Source: Pirellula sp. (GTDB lineage: Bacteria; Planctomycetota; Planctomycetia; Pirellulales; Lacipirellulaceae). From it: a stretch of DNA of 64,000 nucleotides. Below, piece by piece: positions 9,825 through 20,037 of this stretch; within the stretch, counting starts at the first letter, position 1; the number at the start of each line of letters is the position of its first letter. The notes below the pieces were generated by a model. That model had not been told where the DNA came from, did not search any database, and was given only the letters and a program-made list of their open reading frames with translations. The stretch covers positions 63,549-127,548 of the forward strand of contig PNKX01000006.1 in NCBI GenBank assembly GCA_013822725.1, in the 5' to 3' direction. The position numbers and the translations under genes are program-made.

Positions 9825-12800
9825 CGCGGCGCCTTTCCGTTCGATTGGGCGATCGCGCTCACAGACACTGGGGTCTTGATGGCGGCGTAGCCCAAATGGT
9901 CCCGCCAACCGCGATACCAATCGACCGAAGAGGCCGCCTCGGGCAGCTGGTCCGACTCGGCGTCGTAACGCTCGAACTTCCCATTGCGGAACAGATGAAT
10001 CGTCGAGTCCTCCGGGCTGAGCGTCGCCAGCTGGACCCATTCGTTGCGGCAGAGCTGAGCGATCACTGGATTGCCGTTGATGATGCCTTCCATCACGGTC
10101 GGCGTCGTCTCGATGACGAACAAGGCCCGCATCGGCTCGTGGATTTCCGTCATCTGCGCCGAAAGACCAGTCCGCAAGTCGCTCGTCGCTCCTTCCATCA
10201 CGCCCAATAGCGAGACGATGTTGTGGGGCAGCTTCGACCCGCAGCCATAACCCTGCACGTCGACGCAGGAGAAGTAGTATTCGAGGCTGATGCCAGCGCA
10301 CACGGGAATCACGGCCGCCAGAATCCGCGCGAGAATTGCGCCCGCTTCGTTATCTTGCGTCGGATCGTACGACGACATGAACGTGCGCCGGTCCATAAAC
10401 AGGCTGCGGTTGCGCGAACGCCGGCCGACGAACACGGCCGCGTTCGTCGCGTGGTTGTACTCGGGTCGCGCTTGCGAGAGATCTTCCGAACGCCGCTCGA
10501 CGTGGGCGAGCGCCGCCGCGGGTGAGATCGACAATTCCGCCGACTCGAATCGCCGGCAACGCTCGTGGGCGTTGCGCCGTCGAGCTTCGTCGATCGTCCG
10601 CCGCGTCGTCGCGAAGACCTCCTTGTGCGTTACCGGCAGGCGATCGAGATCGTAGTAATTGACCTCGTCGTTGCAGGTGTTGTGGTAACCGCCGATGAAG
10701 TAAGCGTCGGGAGGCAAGTCGAGACCGCGTCCCGCCAAGCGCGCTCGCACGCGCGGATCGTTTGCCATCTGCGCGAACGCCCGCGCATTCGGTCCGCCGC
10801 GTCCGCCGCTGCACGCGCCGCAGTTGTAGGCGCTTTCATGCGGATTGTTGAGGCTCGACGAACCATGGCCGCAGAAGATGATGAGCCTGGCGTGGCGCGA
10901 GGTCAGCCCCGTATCGCGGAGCGTCTTCTCAACGATGTCGGTCATCTCGTCGACGCTGTAGCCGATGTGTCCCTCTTCAGGCCCGGGCGTCGGTTGGCTT
11001 CGCTCGAGCAGCAGTTGCGTCGCTTCGGGGGGACGCACAATCTGGCCGAACATTTTTCGAATCTGCGCCGCCGTCCGCGGGAACAGAATACGCGCCACCA
11101 GTGGAACCGAGGCGAGCGGTCCGAAGAGCGCCGTCACGGCGCCTCCCAGCATCGAGCGACTCCCGCGATGAAATTGATGCGACGCGGCGCCGACCAGTCG
11201 CCGGTTGCGGGCCCGCCGGCGATGGACTTCCTCCAGCGTGTAGGTCGGCAATTCCTCGACGTAATGCTTCGGCTTGATCACCACGGGGCAGAGGGGACGG
11301 CTGTGGGCGTCGGCGGCGCCGCGGTAGTACATTGCCACGCCGAAAAAGCCGGCGTACCCCAGCGTCTCGCAGGTCGGATCGATCTCTTCCAAATGCCGCC
11401 GGAACGATTCTTCGCGATCGTCGATGCAGCAAATCATCTGAAACGAAGGGAGCTTCGTCTCTACTGCGGCGTTGGGCTGCTGCCCGCGCGTGTGGATGGC
11501 AAACGCATCGAGCGTTTGATTGCGGTAGCGACGCTCGTACGCCAAATGAAACGTGCGGCGGCGCTCGAACTCGTTGTAGGCGTCGATCTCGTCCGCCAGC
11601 TTTCCCCACGTCTTCGCGGGCAACCGAAACAGATCTTCCGGCGGCACGCCGAGCGTTTGGGCTAACTGAAAGAAGAGGAACGCCAACTGAGTCTTGCCGG
11701 TCGGCGTCCGTTCCGCATGCTTCGCCGCCGCTCGCTCGCGCAGCGTCGCGAGCGGGCCATCGTCGTCGAGATGCTCCTTACCGACGTAGGCGGCGGCGAA
11801 GCGATCGAGCAGCAGTCGCACGGCCAAGAACTCAACCAGCGTGCCGCGCGGCGCCGGGCGGACGGCCCATTCGGCGTTGGTCTCCATCTGCCAAATCATG
11901 CCGGCCCAGCCGCGCAGCGCCAGCAGTGACGCGGTGATAAACGCTTCTTGCTGCTCCGGAGCGACGCCCAGCAGTCGCAGCGATTCTTCAATCGAAGCCA
12001 ACGGCGTAACTTGCTCGCTCTGCAGTCGCGCGATTTCGCGCTTGACGCCGAAGAGCCAGTGCGGGACCACGCCTCCCGGTTGACCGTAGACGTTCAAAAA
12101 CGATTGATAGAAGCCGCCGTCGCGATTGGGCAGCGGCCAGTGGGCGTACCCTTGGTCGAGGAACGCTGACGAATAGCGGATCAGCAAATCGTTGGCCAGT
12201 TCGTCGGCGTCGATGCCGGTCGCCGCGAGCAAGGCGTCGCGTTGGCGGATCGGCGCAGGAGGCGCTGGCGACTTACGATCGGCGCGCTGCACGCCGTCGA
12301 ACGAGAGTCGCCACAGCAACTGCAAACAGACCGCTTCCCATGCGGAGTTGTCCCACGATTCGATGTTCGCGCAGTCAAAGCGATCGAGCACCTGTTCGAC
12401 CATGGCGCTCAACGACGAGCCCTGCGCTTGACTTGCCGACTTGCCGTCGCGAAAGTCGCGCATGATCCAGTGGCGCGTTCCTTCGGTCAGGCGCTTCCGG
12501 ATGTCAGGCGAAACGTCGCTGCGGTAGGTTCGCAGGGCGTCGGTTTCGGCGACCACCCAGCGCAACTCGGGGCTGGGCGCCGTGCGGAGCGAATGCTTCA
12601 GCATCGCCAGCCGCAAGTGGAAACGCGTGCCGAGCAGACCGATCAACTCGTCGGACTGTTCGCCGAGATCCTCTTCCAACTCAACCGCTAAATCTGCTTC
12701 CTTGATTCGCCCGCTGGCCAACTCACGGCGGTACCGCTCTTCGGACAAGAAAGGTTGGCAGCCGTAGACGCGTTGCGATTCCCGGAGCGCTTCGTCGAAG

Positions 12801-12970
12801 CGCAGTTCTTCGAAAGCGTGGAGCGTATTGTGATGGACGAACACCGTAATCGGCCCCTGCGACGGGAGCAGATGCGCGGCGTGTTCAATCACATGAAGTA
12901 AGCGGTCAGCGGCGTCCCCAGGCGAATGGGTCGTCGAAGAAGGGCGCTCAGGTGAAGCAGTGGGCGCCAC
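9821..12970 (-). CDS. dabA: DabA (DUF2309) inorganic-carbon transporter catalytic subunit
   Basis: A 1049-residue protein of the DabA/DUF2309 family, whose characterised members form, with DabB, an energy-coupled vectorial CO2-hydrating complex. The zinc-site residues of this carbonic-anhydrase-like protein are all present: C515-x-D517 in [18 protein letters not shown], and H702 with C717 fifteen residues later, in [19 protein letters not shown]. The N-terminal HHNTLHAFE motif (about 46-54) typical of the family is also there. The length is at the upper end for the family. It is the first gene of the minus-strand cluster and ends in an ATGA overlap with dabB. Transcription should start in the 320-base gap shared with the divergent response regulator. 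The family call is secure; physiological substrate and direction are inferred from characterised relatives. Confidence 0.95.
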   Translation of the reverse strand: MAPTASPERPSSTTHSPGDAADRLLHVIEHAAHLLPSQGPITVFVHHNTLHAFEELRFDEALRESQRVYGCQPFLSEERYRRELASGRIKEADLAVELEEDLGEQSDELIGLLGTRFHLRLAMLKHSLRTAPSPELRWVVAETDALRTYRSDVSPDIRKRLTEGTRHWIMRDFRDGKSASQAQGSSLSAMVEQVLDRFDCANIESWDNSAWEAVCLQLLWRLSFDGVQRADRKSPAPPAPIRQRDALLAATGIDADELANDLLIRYSSAFLDQGYAHWPLPNRDGGFYQSFLNVYGQPGGVVPHWLFGVKREIARLQSEQVTPLASIEESLRLLGVAPEQQEAFITASLLALRGWAGMIWQMETNAEWAVRPAPRGTLVEFLAVRLLLDRFAAAYVGKEHLDDDGPLATLRERAAAKHAERTPTGKTQLAFLFFQLAQTLGVPPEDLFRLPAKTWGKLADEIDAYNEFERRRTFHLAYERRYRNQTLDAFAIHTRGQQPNAAVETKLPSFQMICCIDDREESFRRHLEEIDPTCETLGYAGFFGVAMYYRGAADAHSRPLCPVVIKPKHYVEELPTYTLEEVHRRRARNRRLVGAASHQFHRGSRSMLGGAVTALFGPLASVPLVARILFPRTAAQIRKMFGQIVRPPEATQLLLERSQPTPGPEEGHIGYSVDEMTDIVEKTLRDTGLTSRHARLIIFCGHGSSSLNNPHESAYNCGACSGGRGGPNARAFAQMANDPRVRARLAGRGLDLPPDAYFIGGYHNTCNDEVNYYDLDRLPVTHKEVFATTRRTIDEARRRNAHERCRRFESAELSISPAAALAHVERRSEDLSQARPEYNHATNAAVFVGRRSRNRSLFMDRRTFMSSYDPTQDNEAGAILARILAAVIPVCAGISLEYYFSCVDVQGYGCGSKLPHNIVSLLGVMEGATSDLRTGLSAQMTEIHEPMRALFVIETTPTVMEGIINGNPVIAQLCRNEWVQLATLSPEDSTIHLFRNGKFERYDAESDQLPEAASSVDWYRGWRDHLGYAAIKTPVSVSAIAQSNGKAPR

Positions 12971-13290
12971 GTTCAGAAAGGCCTCCGGAAGGAGAAGGGA
13001 GGGGGTAGATCAGGGGTAGGCGGGCAGGGCCGGCGGTCGAACGGTGCGTTTCGCTGGCACGATGAGCGGCAGCGTCGCGCCCCCAGGAGAGTGCGGCCTT
13101 GTGAAATTGGTATACTGCCACTGATCGGCAGCGGCCAGCAAACCTAGATTACAATTTAGAAAGATCGTTGTTACTTCAGGCAGGATATAGATTTCCGGCT
13201 CTTCCCCGGGCGACGATTTAGCCTCTCGGGCGTATTCTTATAGTGACAGCTCTTACCTTCGCCACTCCTCGTCAAAGGTTCTCACGATCA
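12971..13290. promoter_or_regulatory. Divergent promoter region between dabA and the response regulator
   Basis: This gap must carry the promoter of the minus-strand carbon cluster and that of the plus-strand two-component genes. AT content rises at 13130-13245. A TATACT word occurs near 13110, and a short inverted motif (GCCACTGATCGGCAGCGGC region) at about 13117-13136. No operator can be assigned with confidence. In-frame codons from a GTG at 13243 could extend the regulator by 16 residues. Confidence 0.45.
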
Positions 13291-13962
13291 ATGGACGTTC
13301 TCGTCGTGGAAGATGACGACATCCTGGGCAAAGCGATTCGTCGCGGGCTCGAAGATGCAGGCCACCGCTGTACGCTTGTCGCTAACGGCGATAAGGGGCT
13401 GGAGGTCGCCGTCGCCCAGAAGTGCGACGCCGTCGTCCTCGACTTGATGCTTCCTGATCGCTCAGGGCTCGAGGTGCTGCGTACGATTCGAGGCCAAGGG
13501 ATCCGCACGCCCGTCATCATTCTCACGGCGCTGGGATCGGTCGAAGAACGCGTCGACGGTCTCAACGCGGGCGCCGACGACTATCTCATCAAGCCGTTTT
13601 CGTTTCCCGAACTCCTGGCGCGCCTCTCGGCGATCGCGCGTCGTTCCCATAATCTGACCGCACAAGATCTTTGCGTCGGTCCCCTGTCGCTCGATCTGGC
13701 GACCCGTCGCGTCACGCGCGATTCGCGTGAAATCGATCTGACGCCGACGGAGTTCAGCCTGCTCGAATTTCTGATGCGCAATGCGGGCCAGGTTCTCACG
13801 CGCAAGATGCTGAGCGAGCATCTCTGGGACTCCAATTGGGAAGGGGTCACCAACGTCATTGAAGTCCACATCACGCGACTTCGCGGCAAGATCGATCGCG
13901 ATTTCGATCAACCCTTGCTGCAAACGGTGCGCGGCCGCGGCTACGTCCTCCGCGCCAGTTGA
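13291..13962 (+). CDS. OmpR/PhoB-type response regulator
   Basis: A 223-residue transcription factor of a two-component system. The receiver domain (about 1-115) has the acidic pocket E7-D8-D9, phospho-acceptor D51 in VLDLMLP, the conserved T of ILTALG and K of LIKPF. A winged-helix DNA-binding domain (about 128-222) shows the typical VTRDSREIDLTPTEFSLLEF and VRGRGYVLR blocks. I chose the ATG at 13291 because MDVLVVEDDD is the standard receiver start; GTG 13243 would add an atypical tail. It is followed after 38 bases by its probable kinase and is divergent from dabA. Target genes are not evident; either flanking cluster is possible. Confidence 0.95.
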   Translation: MDVLVVEDDDILGKAIRRGLEDAGHRCTLVANGDKGLEVAVAQKCDAVVLDLMLPDRSGLEVLRTIRGQGIRTPVIILTALGSVEERVDGLNAGADDYLIKPFSFPELLARLSAIARRSHNLTAQDLCVGPLSLDLATRRVTRDSREIDLTPTEFSLLEFLMRNAGQVLTRKMLSEHLWDSNWEGVTNVIEVHITRLRGKIDRDFDQPLLQTVRGRGYVLRAS

Positions 13963-14000
13963 AGCTGACGACGTTCGAATCGATTCTCTCGTGACCCGCC

Positions 14001-16976
14001 ATGCTAGGTTTCAGTAACAAGCGTCAGCCGATTGGTCCCGTCTGGCGGACGCTTCGCTTTCGTCTCGCCGTTTGGAATGCTCTCGCGGTGATCTTGACGG
14101 CGCTCGTGACGCTCATCGGTTTGCGGCAGGGCGTCAGTTGGGCGTTGGTTCGAGAGCTTGATCAGGTGCTGTTGGACGACGCCCGCGACGTGGGGCAGAT
14201 GATCAGCGCGACGCCGGCCGACGGAGTGACGCAGCTGCAAGGCAACCTCAATCGGATGGCCGAAAGCCACGAGCACCGCGGATGGTACGTCAAACTGCTC
14301 GACGCCGACGCCAAGGAACTGTGGGCGACCAAGAACGCCCGTCCCCAATTTCCACGTCCTAACATCGAACGCGATCGGACGCCAATTACGTTTGAAGGTT
14401 ACCGAATCGTCCAGTATCAGGTCGATGCGAAGATTGCGGAAGTTAGCTACATCCGCGTCGGCGCCACGCTCGATCGAATCGACGAGGACATGGCCCGCAT
14501 CGACCGGTGGGTCTTACTAGCCGCCGGCGCCGTGTTGCTCGTGGCGCCGCTGTGCGGGTATTGGCTCGCTTCCCGCGCCGCCGAGACGATCGGCGAAATC
14601 ATTACCACGGCATCGCGGCTCCGCCCGAGCCATCTTGAAGAACGTCTTTCGATCCGCGGTTCGGGCGATGAACTCGACCAGCTGGCGGAAACGATTAACT
14701 CGCTGCTCGACCGCATTGCCGCTTATCTCAACATCAAGCGTGATTTTCTGGCGAACGCCGCCCATGAGCTGCGCACGCCTCTCGCCGCGATTCGCAGCTC
14801 CGTCGAGGTCGCCCTGAACGGCGAGCGGTCGCCCGAAGAGTATGAAGAGCTCATGGTCGACGTTATCGAAGAATGCGGCGCGCTTGAAGCGCTCGTCAAT
14901 CAGCTCCTCCTCCTCTCGGAAACCGAGGCCGAACTCCCCGCGGCGAAGTTTGAGCAGGTGGATCTTAACGAACTGGCCCTCAAGGCCGTCGACATGTTTT
15001 CCGGCGTCGCCGAAGCCCGCGGCGTCAAGCTACGCGCCGGCCGCGTCGACTATGCCGCCGTCAACGGCAATCGCGGCCACTTGCGGCAGGTTCTCAATAA
15101 TCTGCTCGACAATGCCGTGAAATACACGCCTGTCGGGGGCGACGTGAAGGTCGAAGTCATCGTCGATGCGCCGGTCGTGCGTCTGAGAGTCGCCGACACG
15201 GGCGCCGGCATCTCCGCCGAAGAGCAGCGCCATATTTTTCAACGCTTCTTCCGCGCCGAGTCGGCGCGCACGCGCAGTCCCGGCGTCGGCGGCACGGGGT
15301 TGGGGCTCAGCATCTGCCAATCGGTCGTCCACAACCATGGCGGCGAGATCGACTGCCAGAGCGTCATCGATCGCGGCACGACGTTTACCGTCAGCTTGCC
15401 GCTGGCTGAAGTTTCGCCGGCGCTTGGCAAGAGCTTCGAAGGGACTGGTATGACTCGTTTGGCGTCTTGGCTCATCGCGGCGCTGGCGACGGCTGCAACC
15501 GCGAGCGGCGCATGTGCTCAAACCCCCGCGCCGTCGCACCCGAACAGCGTCCTGATCTACGCCGATGATCTCGGCTACGGCGACGTGTCGTGCCACGGCG
15601 GAGCGATTCCGACGCCCAACATCGACGAGCTCGCCCGCCAAGGGCTCAACTTCACCGACGCCCATGCTTCGGCGCCGACTTGCACGCCGTCGCGATTCGC
15701 GCTGCTCACGGGCCAGTACGCCTTCCGGCAACAGGGGACCGGCATCCTGCCTGGCGATGCGAACCTCATCATCAAGCCCGGCACGCCGACGCTGCCGAGT
15801 TTGCTGCAGCAAGCCGGCTACCAAACGGGCGTCGTCGGCAAATGGCATCTGGGCCTGGGCGCGGGCAAAGTCAATTGGAACGAGCCCATCAAACCAAGCC
15901 CCGCCGACGTTGGCTTCGACGAACACTTCATCATCGCCGCCACCGGCGATCGCGTGCCGTGCGTCTATGTCGCTGACGGCCGCGTCGTCGACGCCGATCC
16001 CGCCGACCCGATCGAAGTCAGCTACGCCGAACGGATCGACGCAGCGCCGTCGGGGAAGGAACGCCCCGACTTACTCAAGCAGCGTTGGTCGCATGGCCAC
16101 GATCAATCGATCGTCAACGGGATCTCGCGCATCGGCTGGATGACCGGCGGCGAGAAGGCCCGCTGGATCGACGAAGAGATGGCCGACGTGCTCGCCGCGC
16201 AAGGCGTTAAGTTCATCGACGAGCATCGCGACGAGCCCTTTTTTCTTTTCTTCGCCACGCAAGACATTCATGTGCCGCGCGTCCCCCACTCACGCTTTGC
16301 CGGGAAGAGCGGTCACGGGCTTCGGGGTGATGCGATCATGCAACTCGACTGGACCGTCGGCCAAGTGCTCGAGGCGCTCAAGAAGAACGACCTGGAGCAA
16401 AAGACGCTGGTGATCTTCACCTCCGACAACGGCCCGGTCCTCGACGACGGTTATCACGATCAGGCGAACGAGTTGCTCGGCAAGCACGATCCCAACGGCC
16501 CATGGCGCGCCGGCAAGTATTCGGCGTTCGAGGGCGGGACGTGCGTGCCGTTTATCGTTCGCTGGCCGGAGCAGGTCGCCGCCAACCAGGAGACGGGCGC
16601 TTTATTCGGGCAAGTCGATCTCGCGGCGTCGCTGGCGGCGCTCGCGGGGGTCGAGATTCCCGCCGGCGCTTGTCAGGATAGTCGCGACGAACTTGACGCG
16701 CTGCTCGGCAAAGACGAAACCGGCCGTCCCCATTTGGTCCACGAGGGACGCGGTCCTCAGGCCCTGCGGACGGCTCACTGGAAGTTCATCGCGCCAGGCC
16801 CCACGCGCGACAGCCTCAACCCCGGGCCGCTCACGCCGATCGATAAGAACGGCGCGCTCTACAACCTGCAAAGCGATCGTGACGAGTCGACCAACCTGAT
16901 TGACGACTACCCGGAGCAAGCCGCAGCAATGAGAAAGAAGTTGCGAGCAATCGCAACAACGCCCGATCGCGAGTAG
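14001..16976 (+). CDS. Sensor histidine kinase fused in frame to a secreted-type sulfatase
   Basis: One uninterrupted 991-codon frame holds two complete proteins. Residues 1-483 are a membrane kinase: TM1 about 22-42, a periplasmic sensor segment, TM2 about 170-190, HAMP, phospho-histidine H255 in AAHELRTPLA, N-box around N371, G1 DTGAG (399-403) and G2 GTGLGLSI (431-438). Residues 484-991 begin MTRLASWLIAALATAATASG, a standard signal peptide, followed by a type I sulfatase with the formylglycine motif C561-T-P-S-R and metal-site DDLGYGD. ATG 484 (15450-15452) has an AAGGGA six bases upstream, so the sulfatase may be translated on its own. No stop codon separates the parts. The ATG is followed by A, so a one-base indel would restore an ATGA stop/start overlap. 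Either this is a true fusion, or two genes merged by mutation or a base error. Confidence 0.85.
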   Translation: MLGFSNKRQPIGPVWRTLRFRLAVWNALAVILTALVTLIGLRQGVSWALVRELDQVLLDDARDVGQMISATPADGVTQLQGNLNRMAESHEHRGWYVKLLDADAKELWATKNARPQFPRPNIERDRTPITFEGYRIVQYQVDAKIAEVSYIRVGATLDRIDEDMARIDRWVLLAAGAVLLVAPLCGYWLASRAAETIGEIITTASRLRPSHLEERLSIRGSGDELDQLAETINSLLDRIAAYLNIKRDFLANAAHELRTPLAAIRSSVEVALNGERSPEEYEELMVDVIEECGALEALVNQLLLLSETEAELPAAKFEQVDLNELALKAVDMFSGVAEARGVKLRAGRVDYAAVNGNRGHLRQVLNNLLDNAVKYTPVGGDVKVEVIVDAPVVRLRVADTGAGISAEEQRHIFQRFFRAESARTRSPGVGGTGLGLSICQSVVHNHGGEIDCQSVIDRGTTFTVSLPLAEVSPALGKSFEGTGMTRLASWLIAALATAATASGACAQTPAPSHPNSVLIYADDLGYGDVSCHGGAIPTPNIDELARQGLNFTDAHASAPTCTPSRFALLTGQYAFRQQGTGILPGDANLIIKPGTPTLPSLLQQAGYQTGVVGKWHLGLGAGKVNWNEPIKPSPADVGFDEHFIIAATGDRVPCVYVADGRVVDADPADPIEVSYAERIDAAPSGKERPDLLKQRWSHGHDQSIVNGISRIGWMTGGEKARWIDEEMADVLAAQGVKFIDEHRDEPFFLFFATQDIHVPRVPHSRFAGKSGHGLRGDAIMQLDWTVGQVLEALKKNDLEQKTLVIFTSDNGPVLDDGYHDQANELLGKHDPNGPWRAGKYSAFEGGTCVPFIVRWPEQVAANQETGALFGQVDLAASLAALAGVEIPAGACQDSRDELDALLGKDETGRPHLVHEGRGPQALRTAHWKFIAPGPTRDSLNPGPLTPIDKNGALYNLQSDRDESTNLIDDYPEQAAAMRKKLRAIATTPDRE

Positions 16977-17138
16977 GAAAACTCGCTCTAACCCGCCGCT
17001 CTCATGCAGGTTGCGGAGATCCGGCAGGCATGCTCTTCCGCTCGCAGCCCCGCTGCAACAAACCTCACGCCGGTATACAATGAACCGAGCCCGCGGGGCA
17101 TCAGGTTTCGTTTGTCTGGCCACGAGGCATCGATCGCT

Positions 17139-19829
17139 ATGCGGGATGCGTTGCGACGTTCGAGCAGCCGCCATTCTGGGAAGTTCACGGCGACTGTCTT
17201 GGCGTTCACTCTATTGTCGCTCAGCCTGCCGTCGCTCCTGGCGATCGGCTCGGCGCGAGCGAACGAGACGCCTCTCGACCCGGCCGCGGTCGAGTTCTTC
17301 GAAACCCGCATCCGTCCTGTCCTCGCCGAGCACTGCTACTCCTGCCACTCGGCCGCCGCCGGCTCGCCGAAGGGGGATTTCCGCCTCGACTCGGCCGAGC
17401 ACTTCCGCCGCGGCGGCCCCGCCGGCCCGGTGATCGAGCCCGGCAACCCGGCCGACAGCACGCTCATTTCGGCGCTGAAGTACGAATCGTACGAAATGCC
17501 CCCCTCGGGCAAGCTTCCCGATAACGTCATCGCCGACTTCGAACAATGGGTCGCGATGGGCGCCCCCGACCCGCGGACCGAACCCGCTGCCAATGCGGGA
17601 ACGGCCACCGTCGATCCGCGCAATCTCTGGTCGCTGCAGAAGCCTGTCAAAGTCTCCGCTCCCGCGGTTAGCGATCGTGCTTGGCCGCGCACGGTGATCG
17701 ACTCGTTCATTCTCGCCCGCCTTGAAGCCGCGAATCTCAAGCCGTCTGCCCCCGCCGATCCCACGACGCTGCTCCGCCGCCTGCACTACGACCTCACCGG
17801 CCTGCCGCCGACCGCGGCCGAGCTCGAACAGTTCGCCGCCCACGCCAGCGACGCCGAGTACGAGCAAGCGGTCGACCGATTGCTGGCGTCGCCGCAGTTC
17901 GGCGAACGATGGGGCCGCTACTGGCTCGATGTCGCCCGCTATGCCGACACGAAGGGCTACGTTTTCCAAGAGGACCGCAACTATCCCACGGCGTACAAGT
18001 ACCGCGATTGGGTGATCGCCGCGTTCAACGGCGACATGCCGTTCGACAAGTTCGTCGTCAATCAGATTGCCGCCGATCAGACGGGTGATCCCTCCGCGAG
18101 CGCCGCCAGCGGTTTTCTCACGCTTGGCCGCCGGTTCCTCAACGCGCAGCAAGAGATCAACGACGACCGCATCGACTTGATGACCCGCGGCCTGATGGGC
18201 CTCACCGTCGCCTGCGCGCGTTGCCACGATCACAAGTACGACGCGATTCCCACGGCCGACTACTACTCGCTGTACGGCATTCTCGCGAGTTGCACCGAAA
18301 CGCCGCGCGAGGACGGCCCGGCGATGCTCGCCGACTCGCCGACGCCGGCGACGCAGCACGTCTTCCTTCGCGGCAGCGCCGGCTCGCCTGGGCCTGAGGT
18401 GACGCGCCATTTCCTCACCTGCCTAAGCGAAGGCGAACCGCAGCCGTTCCAAACGGGCAGCGGCCGGCTCGAACTCGCCCAGGCGATCGCCCACCGCGAC
18501 AATCCGCTCACGGCCCGCGTCTGGGTGAACCGGGTCTGGGGCAAGCTCTTGGGCCGCGGCATCGTCACCACCCCCAGCGACTTTGGCGTCCGCGGCGAAC
18601 CGCCGACTCACCCCGAACTGCTCGACTGGCTCGCCGTGGCGTTCATGGACGAGCAGTGGTCGACCAAACGGCTGATCCGCCGCATCGTCCTGTCGAACGT
18701 CTACCGCCAATCGAGCGCCCCGCGCGACGATTGCCATGAAGCCGATCCGACCAACGCGCTGCTCGCGCACATGAACCGCCGCCGGCTCGATCTCGAAGCG
18801 CTGCGCGACAGTCTCCTGCTCGCCGCCGGTCGACTCGACATGACGATGGGGGGGCCGTCGGTCCAACTCACGACGGCGCCGTTCGCCAATCGCCGCGCGG
18901 TCTACGGCTTCATCGAACGCCAAAACCTGCCGGCGTTCTTCCGGACGTTCGACTTCGCGAACCCAAACACCCCCGCGGCGGCGCGACCGCAAACGGCGTC
19001 GCCACACCAGGCCTTATTCATGCTCAACAGTCCGTTCGCGATGGAGCAATCGCGCGTGCTGGCCGAGCGAAGCGCCGCGCAGCCTGAGAATAGTCCGCCG
19101 CTGGCCGATCATGATCGCATCTCGCACCTTTACCAGCAGGCGCTGGGACGGAAGCCAAGCATAGAAGAGTTGACCGACGCCGCCACGTTCGTCGCCTCAG
19201 GCGCAGAAGCCGATCAAACGGCCCGCGTCGCCGCGCAGCCGCGCTGGCAGTTCGGTTGGGGCGCGTACGACCCGCTAAGCGACCGCGTCGAGTTCAACGA
19301 GTTCCCTCATTTTGCCGATGGCATCTGGAAAGGGGGCGAGGCCATCCCCGACGCGCAGCTTGGTTGGGCGCTGCTGAACATCCAAGGGGGCCACCCCGGC
19401 GACGCCGCTCACGCCGTCATCCGCCGCTTCACGGTTCCCGCCGCTGGCACCCTCCACATCGAGGGCGAGCTGCAGCACCCGGCTGCCGAAGGGAACGGCG
19501 TTGTCGCGCGGGCTGTCTCGACGGCCCGCGGCCGCGTCGGCGAGTGGCCCGTGGCGCACGGCGCCAGTCCCACCACGGTCGAAGGCATTCCAGTCTCGGC
19601 GGGCGAAGTGATCGATCTCATCGTCGATTCAGTCGGCGGCGACCACACGAGCGACACCTTCCTGTGGAAAACGACGCTCCGCCTCACCCGCGACAACGGC
19701 GCCGTGGAATCGTGGAACACGCTCGACGGCATCGACGGCCCGCGCCCAGCAACGTCGCCGCCGCTCGATCGCTGGTCGCAACTGGCACAGGTGCTGTTGA
19801 TGTGCAACGAATTCGCGTTTGTTGATTAG
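17139..19829 (+). CDS. PSCyt1-DUF1549-DUF1553 planctomycete cytochrome-type protein
   Basis: An 896-residue exported protein. A signal peptide (about 15-42) is followed by a cytochrome-like PSCyt1 domain with heme motif C66-Y-S-C-H70. Next come DUF1549/PSCyt2 (LLRRLHYDLTGLPPT, then CARCHDHKYD) and DUF1553/PSD1 (NPLTARVWVNRVWGKLLGRG). Function is not established; such genes typically pair with DUF1501 genes in planctomycetes and are thought to act in the periplasm, perhaps in sugar oxidation. Odd feature: about 170 beta-rich residues (roughly 19228-19740) sit within the C-terminal part, before the usual ending LAQVLLMCNEFAFVD. I chose ATG 17139 because it gives a normal signal peptide; the frame is open from 17004 with a poor extension. 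It sits between the kinase-sulfatase ORF and a DUF1501 gene. Confidence 0.9.
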   Translation: MRDALRRSSSRHSGKFTATVLAFTLLSLSLPSLLAIGSARANETPLDPAAVEFFETRIRPVLAEHCYSCHSAAAGSPKGDFRLDSAEHFRRGGPAGPVIEPGNPADSTLISALKYESYEMPPSGKLPDNVIADFEQWVAMGAPDPRTEPAANAGTATVDPRNLWSLQKPVKVSAPAVSDRAWPRTVIDSFILARLEAANLKPSAPADPTTLLRRLHYDLTGLPPTAAELEQFAAHASDAEYEQAVDRLLASPQFGERWGRYWLDVARYADTKGYVFQEDRNYPTAYKYRDWVIAAFNGDMPFDKFVVNQIAADQTGDPSASAASGFLTLGRRFLNAQQEINDDRIDLMTRGLMGLTVACARCHDHKYDAIPTADYYSLYGILASCTETPREDGPAMLADSPTPATQHVFLRGSAGSPGPEVTRHFLTCLSEGEPQPFQTGSGRLELAQAIAHRDNPLTARVWVNRVWGKLLGRGIVTTPSDFGVRGEPPTHPELLDWLAVAFMDEQWSTKRLIRRIVLSNVYRQSSAPRDDCHEADPTNALLAHMNRRRLDLEALRDSLLLAAGRLDMTMGGPSVQLTTAPFANRRAVYGFIERQNLPAFFRTFDFANPNTPAAARPQTASPHQALFMLNSPFAMEQSRVLAERSAAQPENSPPLADHDRISHLYQQALGRKPSIEELTDAATFVASGAEADQTARVAAQPRWQFGWGAYDPLSDRVEFNEFPHFADGIWKGGEAIPDAQLGWALLNIQGGHPGDAAHAVIRRFTVPAAGTLHIEGELQHPAAEGNGVVARAVSTARGRVGEWPVAHGASPTTVEGIPVSAGEVIDLIVDSVGGDHTSDTFLWKTTLRLTRDNGAVESWNTLDGIDGPRPATSPPLDRWSQLAQVLLMCNEFAFVD

Positions 19830-19844
19830 CACGGCTGATGAAGA

Positions 19845-20010
19845 TTTCTCGCAAAGGCGCGAAGGCGCAAAGAAATACGCAAAGAAGACAAAAGGAAAAC
19901 CAGTTGGGAAGCTGAAAGCAATAAGGGAAAGACTTGAGTCCAACTCACGCTTCTTTCCTTCCCCGCATTCTTTGCGATTACTTTGCGTCTTAGCGCCTTT
20001 GCGAGAGAAA
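19845..20010. repeat. Long inverted repeat, family C
   Basis: The left arm (about 19845-19886, core GCGAAGGCGCAAAG) and the imperfectly complementary right arm (about 19967-20010) fill almost the whole gap between two operon genes. The same core recurs as a perfect palindrome at 48415-48486. It reads through as a false 73-residue N-terminal extension of the next protein. Confidence 0.85.
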
Positions 20011-20037
20011 ACCCAAGCATCCATCAAATTAAGCAAA

